The notes: generated from the sequence alone by a model not told the origin. 64,000 bases of DNA from Aminobacter anthyllidis (GCF_018555685.1 NZ_JAFLWW010000004.1:372001-436000), one strand, 5' to 3'. Positions 42,943 through 50,645 are shown, numbered from the stretch's first letter. A program made the numbers and translations.

Positions 42943-44319
42943 ATGCCTCTGAAGCGCCCTTCAGGTCCCCTTGCGGTTGTTTTCGCGTTGGCCTTGAGCG
43001 GAGCGACCTTTGGTGTCCCCACGGCAAACGAGTTGCCAACGCAGGTTTTCGGAACCGGGCTTGCGATCGCCGATGACGATGATGACGGCGGCGGTGGTGG
43101 CGGAAGTTCTGCCGGAAGCAGGGACTCAAACTCGCTGGGGCAAGGGGTTGGAAAGGGGCGCAACCTTTTCGACCTTTTCCGCAAACCGGAACCACGGCGG
43201 AAGGCAGCGGCGCGGCCGGCTGCCGCACTTGTACGCCAGGCGCCGCAAGAGATCGTGGCCCTCGGTCTCGATCAGGGTGCGATCACCAACCTGACCGCCG
43301 CAGGCTATTCGGTCAGCGACCGTGCTGATGTAGCACTCGTCGGGGCCGAAATCGTCAAGCTGCGCGTTCCCAGCGGGACGACGCTCGAAGCGGCCCGCGC
43401 ACAAGTGACGGCTGCGGCACCTAACGCGGTCGTCGACTTCAACCATTTCTACCGGCCCGATCAGGACCGTCCCAATCCTTGCGGTGACGATCAGTGCTTG
43501 GCGCGCCATGTCGTTGGCTGGCCCGAGACTGGGGCGATGCCGGATCGCTGCACCGCGCCGGTGCGGATCGGCCTTATCGACACGGCCATCAATGCCGAAC
43601 ATCTCGCCTTTGCCGGCGGGCGCATTGAGACGATCAGGTTGGGAAAGGGCTCTCTTCCGGAATCTACGCGCCAGCATGGCACGGCGGTGGCGGCACTTCT
43701 TATCGGCTCGGCAAAAAGCCGAACGCCTGGCCTCGTACCCGGCGGCGAACTCATTGCGGTGGATGCTTTCCAGCGCAGTGGCAATGATGACCGTTCCGCC
43801 GTCTACGATCTCGTTCGGGCAATCGACCTGTTGGCGGGCAAGGGCGTGCTGGTCATCAACATGAGCCTGACGGGCCCGGCAAACCTTCTGCTTGAGCGAA
43901 CTGTCGAGATGGCAACGCAGCGCGACATCGTGCTGGTTGCGGCCGCCGGCAATGGCGGTCCGCGCGCGGCCCCGCTCTATCCCGGCGCCTATGACGAAGT
44001 GATCGCGGTGACGGCAATCGACCGGCGCAAGAATGCCTATCGCCGCGCCGGAGCCGGCGATCATATCGATATCGCCGCACCTGGCGTTCAGGTGTGGACG
44101 GCTGCCTCGGTCAAAGGCGCGTCATCCAAGACCGGTACGTCCTTTGCCGCCCCCTTCGTTACGGCTGCAGCCGCGATGATCAAGGCCGCCAATCCGCAGC
44201 TCACGGCTGACGAGGTCGAGGCTTTGCTGCGTCAAGGTGCCGAAGATCTCGGCAAGCCCGGCAAGGACCCGGTGTTTGGCTGGGGCCTGCTCAATGCGCG
44301 AACGATCTGCCGGAGCTGA
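42943..44319 (+). CDS. Secreted subtilisin-like serine protease (S8 family)
   Basis: 458 residues from the ATG at 42943 (AGGAAAGGA upstream). The signal sequence is followed by a low-complexity Asp/Gly stretch (ADDDDDGGGGGGSSAG, ~44-60) and a propeptide-like part to ~195. The triad is complete: Asp in VRIGLIDTAINAEHLAF (~205), His in STRQHGTAVAALLIG (~245) and Ser in SKTGTSFAAPFVTAAAAMIK (~408). It should work in the periplasm or outside. An ECF-type element lies upstream, next to the sigma/anti-sigma pair, so it may be part of the envelope response. Whether it cuts the anti-sigma factor is open. Confidence 0.9.
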   Translation: MPLKRPSGPLAVVFALALSGATFGVPTANELPTQVFGTGLAIADDDDDGGGGGGSSAGSRDSNSLGQGVGKGRNLFDLFRKPEPRRKAAARPAAALVRQAPQEIVALGLDQGAITNLTAAGYSVSDRADVALVGAEIVKLRVPSGTTLEAARAQVTAAAPNAVVDFNHFYRPDQDRPNPCGDDQCLARHVVGWPETGAMPDRCTAPVRIGLIDTAINAEHLAFAGGRIETIRLGKGSLPESTRQHGTAVAALLIGSAKSRTPGLVPGGELIAVDAFQRSGNDDRSAVYDLVRAIDLLAGKGVLVINMSLTGPANLLLERTVEMATQRDIVLVAAAGNGGPRAAPLYPGAYDEVIAVTAIDRRKNAYRRAGAGDHIDIAAPGVQVWTAASVKGASSKTGTSFAAPFVTAAAAMIKAANPQLTADEVEALLRQGAEDLGKPGKDPVFGWGLLNARTICRS

Positions 44320-44327
44320 GCTGCACT

Positions 44328-44363
44328 CGAGGCGCAGGACGCGCCTCGTATCATCCTGTTTTC
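44328..44363 (+). terminator. Probable terminator of the subtilase gene
   Basis: CGAGGCGC (44328-44335) pairs with GCGCCTCG (44341-44348) around AGGAC, nine bases after the stop. A loose T-rich tail (TATCATCCTGTTTT) follows. Confidence 0.6.
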
Positions 44364-44413
44364 ATGTTGATTTTCAGCTTATGCGCGGAGATCGAAAATA
44401 GTTTGCCGGCGAT

Positions 44414-44438
44414 GGAATAGGTTCCGGCAGCCCCCGTT
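44414..44438 (+). promoter_or_regulatory. ECF-type promoter element, copy 2 (upstream of leader-DUF4956-VTC operon)
   Basis: GGAAT (44414-44418), 16 bases, CGTT (44435-44438), 45 bases before the leader ORF start. It matches the element at 42810-42834 in both boxes and in spacing, which points to shared control by the neighbouring ECF sigma factor. Confidence 0.55.
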
Positions 44439-44482
44439 CTTCCTGACGTAGCCGCTCTGCGGCGCGATTCAGGAGAACCGAA

Positions 44483-44551
44483 ATGCCAATCCCTTGCCCG
44501 CCTTGTCAGGCGCTACGAAGGCCCTCTACGACGACCGGGAGAGGCCGATGA
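44483..44551 (+). CDS. Possible 22-residue leader peptide
   Basis: AGGAGAACCGAA directly precedes an ATG that opens MPIPCPPCQALRRPSTTTGR plus two residues. Its TGA overlaps the ATG of the DUF4956 gene (ATGA), and that gene has no good ribosome site of its own. It contains a C-x2-C. Translation of this peptide probably feeds the next gene. Alternatively the ribosome site is used with a frame slip or the peptide is not kept. Confidence 0.4.
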   Translation: MPIPCPPCQALRRPSTTTGRGR

Positions 44552-45132
44552 TCGCGCAGCTTTTCCAGACGCCCTTCGCGGCCGAACTCGTTCGCTTCGG
44601 CCTCAACCTTACCGGCATGTCGGCGCTGCTGTTCGGCATGTATTACCGGCGCTACCGCGACAAGGAGCTGGTCACCGCGGCGGCCCTGTTCAACATATTT
44701 GTCTTTGCTGTGCTGACGGTACTGTCGACGGTACAGTTCGGCGTTGCCGCCGGCTTCGGGCTGTTCGCCATCCTGGCGCTGTTTACGCTTCGCTCGGAGC
44801 CACTTTCCAAGACCGAGATGACCTATTTCTTCGGCAGCGTGGCAATTGCCGTCATCTGTTCGGTCCAGGGCACGACCTTGCCTTTCGTGGCAGTGACGGT
44901 GGCCTGCGTGCTTGCAGGCGCCTTCGTCGTCGATCATCCCCGCATGCTGCAGTCGGTCAGCGGCACCAAGGTCTCGCTCGACAAGATCAACGTCGCTCTG
45001 CTGTCGGACCCTGCCGCCATGCGCACCGAATTGTCCCAGCGACTGGGCGTCGACGTGCTGTCCTACCAGGTGCTGCAGCTCGACTACATCACGGAAATGG
45101 CGAAGCTCAATGTCCATTATCGCAAGCACTGA
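44548..45132 (+). CDS. DUF4956 membrane protein
   Basis: 194 residues from the ATG at 44548. Four membrane helices lie in the first ~120 residues: FGLNLTGMSALLFGMYYRR, LFNIFVFAVLTVLSTVQFGV, AAGFGLFAILALFTLRSEPL and GSVAIAVICSVQGTTLPFVA/VACVLAGAFVVDHP. A cytoplasmic tail follows with VALLSDPAAMRTELSQRLGV. LFTLRSEPLSKTEMTYFFGS is characteristic of DUF4956. These proteins usually neighbour VTC-type polyphosphate polymerase domain genes, as here, where the VTC start lies inside this gene's end (23-base overlap). Role unknown; possibly a membrane partner of the polymerase. Confidence 0.85.
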   Translation: MIAQLFQTPFAAELVRFGLNLTGMSALLFGMYYRRYRDKELVTAAALFNIFVFAVLTVLSTVQFGVAAGFGLFAILALFTLRSEPLSKTEMTYFFGSVAIAVICSVQGTTLPFVAVTVACVLAGAFVVDHPRMLQSVSGTKVSLDKINVALLSDPAAMRTELSQRLGVDVLSYQVLQLDYITEMAKLNVHYRKH

Positions 45133-45922
45133 AGCGCTGATTTCTGGTGGTTTCGCACCGATCAGCCTGAAGGCCCTGAACGGCAAGGCCGCCATGCTCG
45201 AGCGGCTGGACAACAAGTATGTCGTCGACGGCACCGTGCTGATGCGGGCCGCCGGCGACTTCACCGAGGTGTTCGACATGCTGGAGATCGACGGTAAGCG
45301 CGCCTTCACCTACGAGACCTGCTACTTCGACGATGCCGGGCGTCGCAGCTATTTCGACCATCACCAGGGCCGGCGGCAACGCGCCAAGGTGCGCATCAGG
45401 CGCTATGTCGAGGCGGGGCTATGCTTTTTGGAAGTGAAGCTCAAGGACAAGCGCGGCATAACCGTCAAGAGGCGCCTCGACCTCGATATCGGAAGCTTCG
45501 GAAAACTCGACGACGAGGCAGTGACCTTCATCGACAAGGTCTACCACGCGCAGTACGGCCAGGCCTTTCCGCATGAACTGTCACGCGTTCTCGACATGCG
45601 CTACCGCCGCATGACGCTGGTGGCGCGACAGGGTGGCGAGCGCATGACCATCGACACGGGCCTCGAGTTCTTTGCCGGCGCCGCGCGTCGTGCCGTCGAC
45701 CCCAGCCTGTTCATCCTCGAAACCAAGTCGGCAAATGGCAATGGCGTTGCCGACGGCATCCTCAGGGCGCTGCACCAGCACCCGACCAAGCGCTGCTCGA
45801 AATACTGCGTCGCCACCGCGCTGCTGAACCCCGGAACCAAACACAATCGCTTCCTGCCGGCCCTGCGCAAGCTTGGAGGGATGCCCGCCCGTCCAGCCCT
45901 CCACCAGCCAAACATCCAATAG
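45110..45922 (+). CDS. VTC-domain protein (polyphosphate polymerase-like)
   Basis: 270 residues from the ATG at 45110, overlapping the DUF4956 gene. The VTC tunnel fold is seen in MLERLDNKYVVDGTVLMRAA (~30-50), YETCYFDDAGRRSYFDHHQG (~65), KVRIRRYVEAGLCFLEVKLK (~92-111), GKRGITVKRRL-type basic strand near 115, MRYRRMTLVARQGGERMTID (~163) and LFILETKSANGNGVADG (~203). Alternating Lys/Arg/Glu residues line the polymerase tunnel in yeast VTC4, which makes polyphosphate from ATP. No membrane helix, so it probably acts with the DUF4956 protein. Activity on polyphosphate is inferred from the fold. Confidence 0.85.
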   Translation: MSIIASTEALISGGFAPISLKALNGKAAMLERLDNKYVVDGTVLMRAAGDFTEVFDMLEIDGKRAFTYETCYFDDAGRRSYFDHHQGRRQRAKVRIRRYVEAGLCFLEVKLKDKRGITVKRRLDLDIGSFGKLDDEAVTFIDKVYHAQYGQAFPHELSRVLDMRYRRMTLVARQGGERMTIDTGLEFFAGAARRAVDPSLFILETKSANGNGVADGILRALHQHPTKRCSKYCVATALLNPGTKHNRFLPALRKLGGMPARPALHQPNIQ

Positions 45923-45933
45923 GAGTGAGAGAC

Positions 45934-46860
45934 ATGATCAAGCACTTCACCGCCGTGCTGCTCGGCGCTTCGACCCTCGTGCTCACCGCCCCTGTCATGG
46001 CTGGTTCATCCGAACTTGCCGTGCTGGACAGCAAGCCTGCTCCAGTTGCAGCGCGGGACGGTCAGTCGATCAACGAGCTGTCCGGCCTTGCCTGGGATGC
46101 CGACGAGAACCTGCTCTACGCTGTCTCCGACGACGGCATCCTGCATCACTTCCGGCTCGAGAGCGCCGACGGCAAGATATCAAGCCTGGAGCCTGTCCTC
46201 TCGGTACCGCTCAAGACAGGCGCAACCCCTCAGGTCGTCAACGCCGAGGGGCTTGCTGTCACCAATGGCGACAATGGCAAGCAGGGCGACACCGAGCTTC
46301 TCGTCGCTTTCGAGGACGGGCCGGCTATCCATCGGTTCAAGGCCGACGGCACGTCGCTCGGCGCACTGCAATTGCCCGAAGCACTCGCCGAAGCTGCCAA
46401 ATACAGCGAGGCCAACAGCCGCCTTGAGGCGGTGGCGGTCGCGGGCACGCTCGGCGTCGTCACGGCGCCGGAGGAAGCGTTGCTGAGCGAGCCCGGCGAT
46501 ACCCACACCATCCACGGCCTCGACGGCAAGCGTTGGAGCTTCGCCACCTTCCAGCCCAAGCGCAGCAACCTCAAGGCCATCGAACCCATGCCCGACGGCC
46601 GTCTATTGCTGCTTGAACGCACGCGCGAACAAAAGGGTGGGCCGAGCATCGGCCGTCTCAGGGTTTTCGACCCCAAGACTTGCGGCGAGGCCAATGCGTG
46701 TGCTGTCGAAAATCTCGATCCCGGAGCCAGCCAGTTGCTCAACGACAATTTCGAAGGGCTGACCGCCTTGGGCGGCGATCTATATCTGCTGGTCACTGAC
46801 AAGACGAAGAAAGAAGGGCCCGCAAACTTCGTTCTCGTCTCGGTCAAATCAGGCGTCTGA
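45934..46860 (+). CDS. Secreted phytase-like esterase family protein
   Basis: 308 residues from the ATG at 45934 (AGGAG upstream). A signal peptide (FTAVLLGASTLVLTAPVMAG) is followed by a beta-propeller-like repeat protein: INELSGLAWDADENLLYAVS, VNAEGLAVTNGDNG, LKAIEPMPDGRLLLLERTRE and NDNFEGLTALGGDLYLLVTD. This matches the 'esterase-like activity of phytase' family (PF13449). It would be periplasmic. It lies 11 bases after the VTC gene in the same operon, hinting at periplasmic phosphate ester or polyphosphate handling. The reaction is unproven for the family. Confidence 0.82.
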   Translation: MIKHFTAVLLGASTLVLTAPVMAGSSELAVLDSKPAPVAARDGQSINELSGLAWDADENLLYAVSDDGILHHFRLESADGKISSLEPVLSVPLKTGATPQVVNAEGLAVTNGDNGKQGDTELLVAFEDGPAIHRFKADGTSLGALQLPEALAEAAKYSEANSRLEAVAVAGTLGVVTAPEEALLSEPGDTHTIHGLDGKRWSFATFQPKRSNLKAIEPMPDGRLLLLERTREQKGGPSIGRLRVFDPKTCGEANACAVENLDPGASQLLNDNFEGLTALGGDLYLLVTDKTKKEGPANFVLVSVKSGV

Positions 46861-46877
46861 CCCTCATTTTGACAGCA

Positions 46878-46922
46878 GCCAGCGGCGGTAACCGGGATCA
46901 CATTCCGGTTGCCGCCGCTGGC
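46878..46922 (+). terminator. Long hairpin after the DUF4956-VTC-phytase operon
   Basis: An 18-base stem (46878-46895 with 46905-46922, one G-T pair) around GATCACATT, 17 bases after the stop. No real T-run follows. It likely ends or protects the operon mRNA. Confidence 0.55.
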
Positions 46923-47047
46923 GTTTGAGGCCGCCTCCGCCCTGCGCGACTCCTTTGGCGCTCACTCGGGAAAAACATAACGTGCAGTGCCGTTCCCGCC
47001 CCTTTGGGCAACGCGGACCGCCCGTTAGCGACCTCTGGCGTAAAATT

Positions 47048-47064
47048 TCCGACACCGTGTCGGA
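47048..47064. promoter_or_regulatory. Perfect palindrome TCCGACAC-C-GTGTCGGA
   Basis: Eight-base arms are perfectly inverted around one base, ~180 bases before the small membrane protein gene. Operator-like; it could also be a compact hairpin. The inverted repeat in front of the XRE-cupin gene (CCGACA/TGTCGG) shares the same arm with another spacing. Confidence 0.4.
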
Positions 47065-47140
47065 CCCACAAAATCCAATCGATTCAATGTCATTCGGCTT
47101 TGTCGAAAGTCGCAGTGCGACAAGTGCGCGCGGTCGTCAC

Positions 47141-47191
47141 TTGACAGGAAATTAACTTTGCCAGACATTCCTCAGGGGAAATTAATTTCCC
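47141..47191 (+). promoter_or_regulatory. Promoter with twin palindromic operators of the small-subunit permease operon
   Basis: TTGACA (47141-47146) is a perfect -35 box; GACATT 17 bases on is a possible -10. GGAAATTAACTTTGCC (47147-47162) fills the spacer, and GGGAAATTAATTTCCC (47176-47191), a perfect palindrome, lies about 29-30 bases further on, close to three helical turns. Both share GGAAATTAA. This is a typical setting for a dimeric repressor binding twice. Confidence 0.55.
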
Positions 47192-47242
47192 GCAGAAGCA
47201 AACCAAAATGAAGCCGAAAACGGCCGTGGTGGAGGAGGAAAT

Positions 47243-47560
47243 ATGGAAGCGACTATAAGTCAGCAACGCGGGGACGCGACTCTCGAGCAGCGCATCGACA
47301 AGATGCATAGCCGTGATCGAGCGGGCCTCGTGGTTTTCGTTGCGGTGCTCTGGTGCACCATGTTGTTCGCGCTGTTCAACATCTGGTCCTACATCTCGGT
47401 CCCAGCCATCCGCGTCATCCTGTCGATTGCCTGCGGCCTGGTGCTGGCCTTCAACACGGCGGCTATCGTCGCCATGCTGCGCCATTACGTCGAAGACAAA
47501 CATTTCATCTATGGCCTCGACATCAAGCATCTCGACGAGATGCGTCGCCGTCGGGGCTAA
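47243..47560 (+). CDS. Small membrane protein 1 of permease operon
   Basis: 105 residues. Charged N-terminus (DATLEQRIDKMHSRDRAG), two membrane helices at ~32-80 (LVVFVAVLWCTMLFALFNIW and VILSIACGLVLAFNTAAIVA), then a polar end FIYGLDIKHLDEMRRRRG. GGAGGAGG precedes the start closely. Not recognised as a named family. It is the first gene of a four-gene unit with two further small membrane proteins and an APC permease, so it may be an accessory subunit. Confidence 0.72.
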   Translation: MEATISQQRGDATLEQRIDKMHSRDRAGLVVFVAVLWCTMLFALFNIWSYISVPAIRVILSIACGLVLAFNTAAIVAMLRHYVEDKHFIYGLDIKHLDEMRRRRG

Positions 47561-47570
47561 GGAGCGCACA

Positions 47571-47954
47571 ATGGCTTACAAACCACCGAAACAGGGCCTC
47601 GCCGGCCAGATTTTCGACGTCGTGACCTTGCTCGTGCTGACCATCGGCGCACTTTATATTCCGCTCTATCTGGGCCTGGCGGGCGCGGTCAAAGTGCCGA
47701 ACCCGATCGCCAATCCGACCTGGGAGGCGCTCGGCCAGAACGCCGCCGAGCAGCAGCAGTGGGCAGCCCTCGGCATCACCGACCCGGCCGCTGCCAACGA
47801 CATCATCACCGCCCGCTTCGACTACAGCTTCAGCTGGAGCGCGCTGATCGTCATGGCCGTGCTGGTCATCGGCTATTTCGTCATGGTGGTCCGCCTGTCC
47901 GACCGTGAGTACCGCGAAGTCATCGAAGAGCGCTTCGGCGACAAGAAGCGCTAG
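47571..47954 (+). CDS. Small membrane protein 2 of permease operon
   Basis: 127 residues from the ATG at 47571 (AAGGAG upstream). Two membrane helices, VVTLLVLTIGALYIPLYLGL (~17-36) and SALIVMAVLVIGYFVMVVRL (~90-109), flank a ~50-residue loop with NPTWEALGQNAAEQQQWAAL that probably lies in the periplasm. The C-terminus is charged (SDREYREVIEERFGDKKR). Function unknown; ten bases after gene 1 and eleven before gene 3. Confidence 0.72.
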   Translation: MAYKPPKQGLAGQIFDVVTLLVLTIGALYIPLYLGLAGAVKVPNPIANPTWEALGQNAAEQQQWAALGITDPAAANDIITARFDYSFSWSALIVMAVLVIGYFVMVVRLSDREYREVIEERFGDKKR

Positions 47955-47965
47955 GGGAGGCCACA

Positions 47966-48133
47966 ATGGATACCTGGAATTATCTCGAATACGCGGCCTG
48001 GGCACTATCCGCACTTTTCGGCGTGCTGATGCTCATCGACCTCGTCCGCATCGACACCACCTACGACAACGAACTGCTGATCTCCTCTCGCGAAGGCGAG
48101 ATAGAGGCGACTGCAGAACGCCACGAGATCTGA
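47966..48133 (+). CDS. Small membrane protein 3 of permease operon (55 residues)
   Basis: MDTWNYLEYAAWALSALFGV opens a single membrane helix, followed by an acidic tail with RIDTTYDNELLISSREGEIE. GGGGAGG lies eight bases before the ATG. The next gene starts ten bases after its stop. Not recognised. Tight spacing and a good ribosome site argue for a real gene. Confidence 0.7.
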   Translation: MDTWNYLEYAAWALSALFGVLMLIDLVRIDTTYDNELLISSREGEIEATAERHEI

Positions 48134-48143
48134 GGGGGCGACG

Positions 48144-49541
48144 ATGGCAAATGTGACTTCAACCGCAGCCGAGCCGGAACGGCTTCAGCTGCTGCGCGTG
48201 CTCGGCCCCGCCCACATCTGGGCACTCGGCGTCGGCATCGTTCTTGTCGGTGAGTATATGGGCTGGAACTTCTCGGTTGGCAAAGGCGGCATGATTGCCG
48301 GCCTGATCGCCTGCTGGGTCGCCGGCCTGCTCTACACCTGCGTCGCCATGATCGACTCCGAAGTGACCTCGACGGTAGCCGCCGCTGGTGGCCAGTATGC
48401 CCAGGCAAAGCACATCGTCGGCCCGCTGATGGCCTTCAATGTGGGGCTGTTCCTGGTCATGGCCTACACCATGCTGGAAGCAGCCAATGCGATCACCGTC
48501 GGCTTCCTGCTCGACACGGTGGCCGGCTTGCAGGGCCATACAGGGCTCAACCAGCAGCCCTTCATCATCCTCGCCATCATGTTCCTGGCGTGGCTCAACT
48601 ATCGCGGCGTGCTGGCGACGCTGACCTTCAATCTGGTCATCACCGCAATCGCCTTCCTGGCGATCATCACGCTGTTCATCTCGGTGCAGTTTGGCGCGTC
48701 CAACGTGCCGCTCGACTTCTCGGCGATCACCTCCGATCCGCTGCCTTATGGCTGGGTCGGCATCGTCGCATCGTTGCACTTCGGCCTGTGGTACTATCTA
48801 GGCATCGAGGGCACCTGCCAGGCGGCCGAGGAAGTGCGCTCGCCGGCGCGTTCGCTGCCCTACGGCACCATGGCCGGCATCATGACGCTGCTGATCGCGG
48901 CGACCATGACCTGGTATGTCTGCTCGGGCCTCATCCCATGGGAATATCTCGGCCAGGCCGGCACTCCGCTGTTTGATGCCGCGCGCGTCACCGGCAGCAC
49001 CTCGCTGATGATCCTGCTTTTCGTCGGCACGACCTTCGCAACGCTGGCATCGGCCAATGGCTGCATCAACGACGCTTCGCGGGCTTGGTTCTCCATGGGC
49101 CGCGACCGATACCTGCCCAGCTGGTTCGGCGCCGTGCATCCCGTCTACCGCACGCCCTACCGGTCGATCGTGTTCCTGGTTCCGATCGCGCTTATCTTCG
49201 CGCTCGGCGCTCCGCTCGACCAGGTCGTGACCTTCTCGATCCTGTCGGGTCTGCTCGGCTACACCTTCATGACCTTCAACATGGTTATGTTCCGCAACAA
49301 GTGGCCGCTCGACACCATCAAGCGCGGCTATGTGCATCCGTTCCACCCGCTGCCGACGATCGTCCTGCTGATCCTGTGCTCGACCGCCTATTTCGCCGTG
49401 TTCCTCGGCTATGGCACGCAGCTCAGCGCGATGATGTGCTTCTACATCGTGGCGTCGCTCTGGTTCCACTTCCGGCGTTACCAGTTCGTGCGCCGTGGCG
49501 ACCAGTTCACCATGCCTTGGCCGAAGCCGGTCGGGTACTGA
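48144..49541 (+). CDS. APC-superfamily permease (ethanolamine-permease-like)
   Basis: 465 residues with about twelve membrane helices. LGPAHIWALGVGIVLVGEYM and GWNFSVGKGGMIAGLIACWV form the helix-1 unwound region, TVAAAGGQYAQAKHIVGPLM follows, and LWYYLGIEGTCQAAEEVRSP (~residue 215) is the conserved helix-6/7 segment with E-E. This resembles the amino acid/ethanolamine branch of APC transporters. Substrate unknown; in a methylamine user an amine is attractive, but nothing in the operon proves it. The three tiny membrane proteins in front are unusual for APC permeases, which normally work alone. Confidence 0.85.
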   Translation: MANVTSTAAEPERLQLLRVLGPAHIWALGVGIVLVGEYMGWNFSVGKGGMIAGLIACWVAGLLYTCVAMIDSEVTSTVAAAGGQYAQAKHIVGPLMAFNVGLFLVMAYTMLEAANAITVGFLLDTVAGLQGHTGLNQQPFIILAIMFLAWLNYRGVLATLTFNLVITAIAFLAIITLFISVQFGASNVPLDFSAITSDPLPYGWVGIVASLHFGLWYYLGIEGTCQAAEEVRSPARSLPYGTMAGIMTLLIAATMTWYVCSGLIPWEYLGQAGTPLFDAARVTGSTSLMILLFVGTTFATLASANGCINDASRAWFSMGRDRYLPSWFGAVHPVYRTPYRSIVFLVPIALIFALGAPLDQVVTFSILSGLLGYTFMTFNMVMFRNKWPLDTIKRGYVHPFHPLPTIVLLILCSTAYFAVFLGYGTQLSAMMCFYIVASLWFHFRRYQFVRRGDQFTMPWPKPVGY

Positions 49542-49551
49542 CCATACAGTG

Positions 49552-49583
49552 AATGGCGGCGCGGACCTCGCGCCGCCATTTTC
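49552..49583 (+). terminator. Rho-independent terminator of the permease operon
   Basis: AATGGCGGCGCG (49552-49563) pairs with CGCGCCGCCATT (49569-49580) around GACCT, then TTTC. It lies ten bases after the permease stop. Confidence 0.85.
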
Positions 49584-49601
49584 GCAAGCAAGGCACTCCC
49601 C

Positions 49602-50300
49602 ATGATCACCACGCTTGCTTTTTCAGCTTTCGTCGCGGTTTCCTGCGGCTGGATCGGCGTGCGTGCGGTCCGCGAGCATCGCGCCGTCCTTGCCGAACGA
49701 AGGGGCCTGCTCGACGACGCGGCCAAGCTGTTCGACAATGCCCGGATTACTTTCGGACGCGATCATTTTCCCGTACTCGTTGGCCGGCTCGACGACGGCA
49801 GGCGGGCCAAGGTCGAGCTCATCGCCGACACCATGGTCACGCGCCGGCTGCCCCAGCTCTGGCTCAGGGTCACGCTTAGCGAAGGCAAGGAGTGTGCGAG
49901 GCCGACAATCGGTGCGCTCGCCCGCCCGACAGGCGCTGAATATTACTCACTCGTCCACGACATGCCGGAATGGATGACGCCGCCCCAGACCGAAACATCA
50001 CTCCTGATGCGCGGTGACGGTAGCGCGACCGCCTGGCAGGCCGAACGGGTTTCGGCGCTTTTCAGAAGCCTGTTTGCCGACCCGCAGGTCAAGGAAGCAG
50101 TCATCACGCCACGTGGCACACGCGTCATCAGGCAGGCGGCTCAGGGCGATCCTGGCGCGCATAAGGTTCTCCGGCAGGCGCGTTTTCCGCTTAAGGCGAT
50201 CCCGTCCGAACTGGTGAGCTTGGCCATCGCCGAAGCCGAGACGCTGAGTGCCTTGCTGGCTGAAGACGACGATACGATCCCTGCCTACGAAGCAGCTTGA
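49602..50300 (+). CDS. Membrane-anchored protein of unknown function
   Basis: 232 residues. An N-terminal helix (LAFSAFVAVSCGWIGVRAVR) anchors a soluble domain with LVGRLDDGRRAKVELIADTM, TRRLPQLWLRVTLSEGKECA, PTETS-like and TRVIRQAAQGDPGAHKVLRQ. No known motif recognised. It follows the permease terminator by ~20 bases and precedes a small membrane protein gene by nine bases, so the two form a pair. Confidence 0.7.
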   Translation: MITTLAFSAFVAVSCGWIGVRAVREHRAVLAERRGLLDDAAKLFDNARITFGRDHFPVLVGRLDDGRRAKVELIADTMVTRRLPQLWLRVTLSEGKECARPTIGALARPTGAEYYSLVHDMPEWMTPPQTETSLLMRGDGSATAWQAERVSALFRSLFADPQVKEAVITPRGTRVIRQAAQGDPGAHKVLRQARFPLKAIPSELVSLAIAEAETLSALLAEDDDTIPAYEAA

Positions 50301-50309
50301 GGACAACCC

Positions 50310-50573
50310 ATGGCCAAGCCGATCAATCCCTACCTCGTGCTCGCCTTGGCAATCATCTTGCCGGGGGCAGGGCACGTCGCCACGCGCGACGCCATGCGTG
50401 GGCTGGCCTTCGCGTTCTTTGTTGTTTTGTTTTCAGTGATTTCTTACGCCACGACGACGCCGGAAACGTCCTTCATCGGCCGTCATGCCGGGGGACTGTT
50501 CGTCTGGGCGTTATCAATCCCGGACGCCTACCGGCGCGCGCGCCTGCGCTGGGCCATGGTCGAAAGGGCCTGA
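50310..50573 (+). CDS. Small membrane protein of unknown function
   Basis: 87 residues with three probable helices: LVLALAIILPGAGHVATRDA, GLAFAFFVVLFSVISYATTT and GGLFVWALSIPDAYRRARLR. The LPGAGH-A-R element near the first helix is seen in small DUF-type membrane proteins. GAGGACAACCC precedes the start. Function unknown. Confidence 0.65.
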   Translation: MAKPINPYLVLALAIILPGAGHVATRDAMRGLAFAFFVVLFSVISYATTTPETSFIGRHAGGLFVWALSIPDAYRRARLRWAMVERA

Positions 50574-50580
50574 TCGTAGA

Positions 50581-50618
50581 CAAAAAAGAAGGCGGGTTGC
50601 CTTGCGTGCAACCCGCCC
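50581..50618 (-). terminator. Rho-independent terminator of hpd
   Basis: Read on the minus strand, GGCGGGTTGC (50617-50608) pairs with GCAACCCGCC (50600-50591), followed by TTCTTTTTTG. It ends transcription from hpd just past its stop at 50646. Confidence 0.88.
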
Positions 50619-50645
50619 CAACAGAGGCCTGCTTGATGTCGCCGG

